Shown: positions 4,584 to 5,068 of the stretch, one piece after another
Position numbering within the stretch: the first letter of the stretch is position 1
Layout: the number at the start of each line of letters is the position of its first letter
NCBI GenBank assembly: GCA_007129695.1
Contig: SKVA01000506.1
Span: 1-5,068 of the forward strand
Reading direction: 5' to 3'
Length of the DNA: 5,068 bases
From: Spirochaetaceae bacterium
GTDB taxonomy: Bacteria; Spirochaetota; Spirochaetia; DSM-27196; SLST01
Program-made: the position numbers and the translations under genes
The notes under the pieces: generated by a model
Told to the model about the DNA's origin: nothing
Databases searched by the model: none
The model's input: the letters and a program-made list of their open reading frames with translations, nothing else

Positions 4584-5068
4584 TGCGTAGAGTAGTGCTC
4601 GTGACCGAACGGTTGCTGATTCGCGAACTGCCACCCGCCGCGGCTACAGCCGTCGCGGCATTCCATCGTGAAAGCGCTCACTTCCACCGCCGCTGGGAGC
4701 CGTCGAGGAGCCCCGGCTATTTCGAACCTGGTCATCACCGCGAACTCCTTGGACGTGAGCGACGATCCGATCAGGTGATCCACCTCTGGATGTTCCTGCA
4801 CGACGACGCGGCGTCCCGCCGTCGCGTTGCCCGCGGTTGGCGAGGCCGGTCGATCGTCGGTTCTATCACGCTGACCGCGATCGTCCGCGGCGCTTTTCAG
4901 AACTGCGTGCTCGGGTACAAGATCGATGCCCGCCACGCGCGCAGAGGCTACATGCGGGAGGCGCTCACCGCGACGCTCGACCATACGTTCGGCGAGCTCG
5001 GTCTGCACCGCGTGGAGATCAGCGTGATGCCCGAGAACGCTGCGTCGATCTCGATCGCCACGGGGCTC
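4565..5068 (+). CDS. RimJ-like GNAT N-acetyltransferase (partial, C-terminus outside window)
   Basis: An open frame of 168 codons runs off the right edge. It belongs to the RimJ/RimL branch of GNAT enzymes, which acetylate the N-terminal amine of ribosomal proteins (RimJ: S5) or other amines with acetyl-CoA. Seen: the first strand VTERLLIREL (residues 13-22), RRWEP (42-46), the strand SIVGSITLT (96-104), then VRGAFQNCVLGYKI (107-120), which closely parallels the E. coli RimJ segment VRGSFHACYLGYSI as I recall it. The acetyl-CoA loop ARRGYMREAL (125-134), LGLHRVEISVMPENAASISI (145-164) and the start of the family's 'lGF' motif follow. An Arg-rich stretch (85-95) sits where RimJ has a shorter loop. 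Start choice: ATG 4565 has GGAG 9 bases upstream; ATG 4583 (TGATG with the rsmE stop) and GTG 4601 are alternatives. With rsmE directly before it, a ribosome target is plausible but unproven. Confidence 0.87.
   Translation, partial: MVQSSLMRRVVLVTERLLIRELPPAAATAVAAFHRESAHFHRRWEPSRSPGYFEPGHHRELLGRERRSDQVIHLWMFLHDDAASRRRVARGWRGRSIVGSITLTAIVRGAFQNCVLGYKIDARHARRGYMREALTATLDHTFGELGLHRVEISVMPENAASISIATGL

Noticed and set aside
4078..5008. Minus-strand open frames opposite rsmE and the acetyltransferase
   Set aside because: Both are shadows: RsmE and GNAT motifs are on the plus strand in continuous frames.

Overview
The window is compact, GC-rich bacterial chromosome. By hand count GC is about 80% in parts of the peptidase gene and 68% in a sampled line of rsmE, but only about 52% in the 5' part of the tetR gene. 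It holds seven protein-coding genes, two of them cut by the window edges. No RNA gene, insertion sequence, CRISPR array or convincing intrinsic terminator was seen, and no gene-free stretch exceeds about 105 bases. The host cannot be fixed from sequence alone. A spirochaete or another GC-rich bacterium with similar PM20D1-like peptidases, YfcC-type carriers and single-domain PspC proteins would fit, but this is only an inference.

Layout. A leftward block (minus strand) runs from about 3142 to 1: a 65-residue PspC-domain membrane protein, an unrecognised 224-residue exported/membrane protein, an M20-family metallopeptidase of the PM20D1/CPS1 type with all catalytic and metal residues intact, and the N-terminal 282 residues of a YfcC-family membrane carrier. 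The last three are tightly packed: a 4-base ATGA overlap, then an 8-base overlap. The unrecognised gene has a strong sigma70-like promoter (perfect TATAAT) placed so close to its ATG that the transcript should be leaderless.

A rightward block (plus strand) starts across a 104-base divergent intergenic region: a TetR-family regulator, the 16S rRNA m3U1498 methyltransferase RsmE (GTG start, 4-base overlap), and a RimJ-like GNAT N-acetyltransferase cut by the right edge. The tetR gene has a TTGACA-16-CATACT promoter.

How they may work together. On the left, a carrier and a soluble amide/peptide hydrolase made from one coupled message suggest uptake and cytoplasmic cleavage of a small peptide or N-acyl amino acid, with an unknown envelope protein as a third partner. 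On the right, two ribosome-modification enzymes sit behind a TetR regulator, which also faces the PspC gene and could control both directions. The least familiar items are the three-gene unknown/M20/YfcC operon with its leaderless promoter, an acidic DxDxDGxxDxxD loop in the carrier, and the TetR-RsmE-RimJ coupling. No clearly new defence or mobile system was found.
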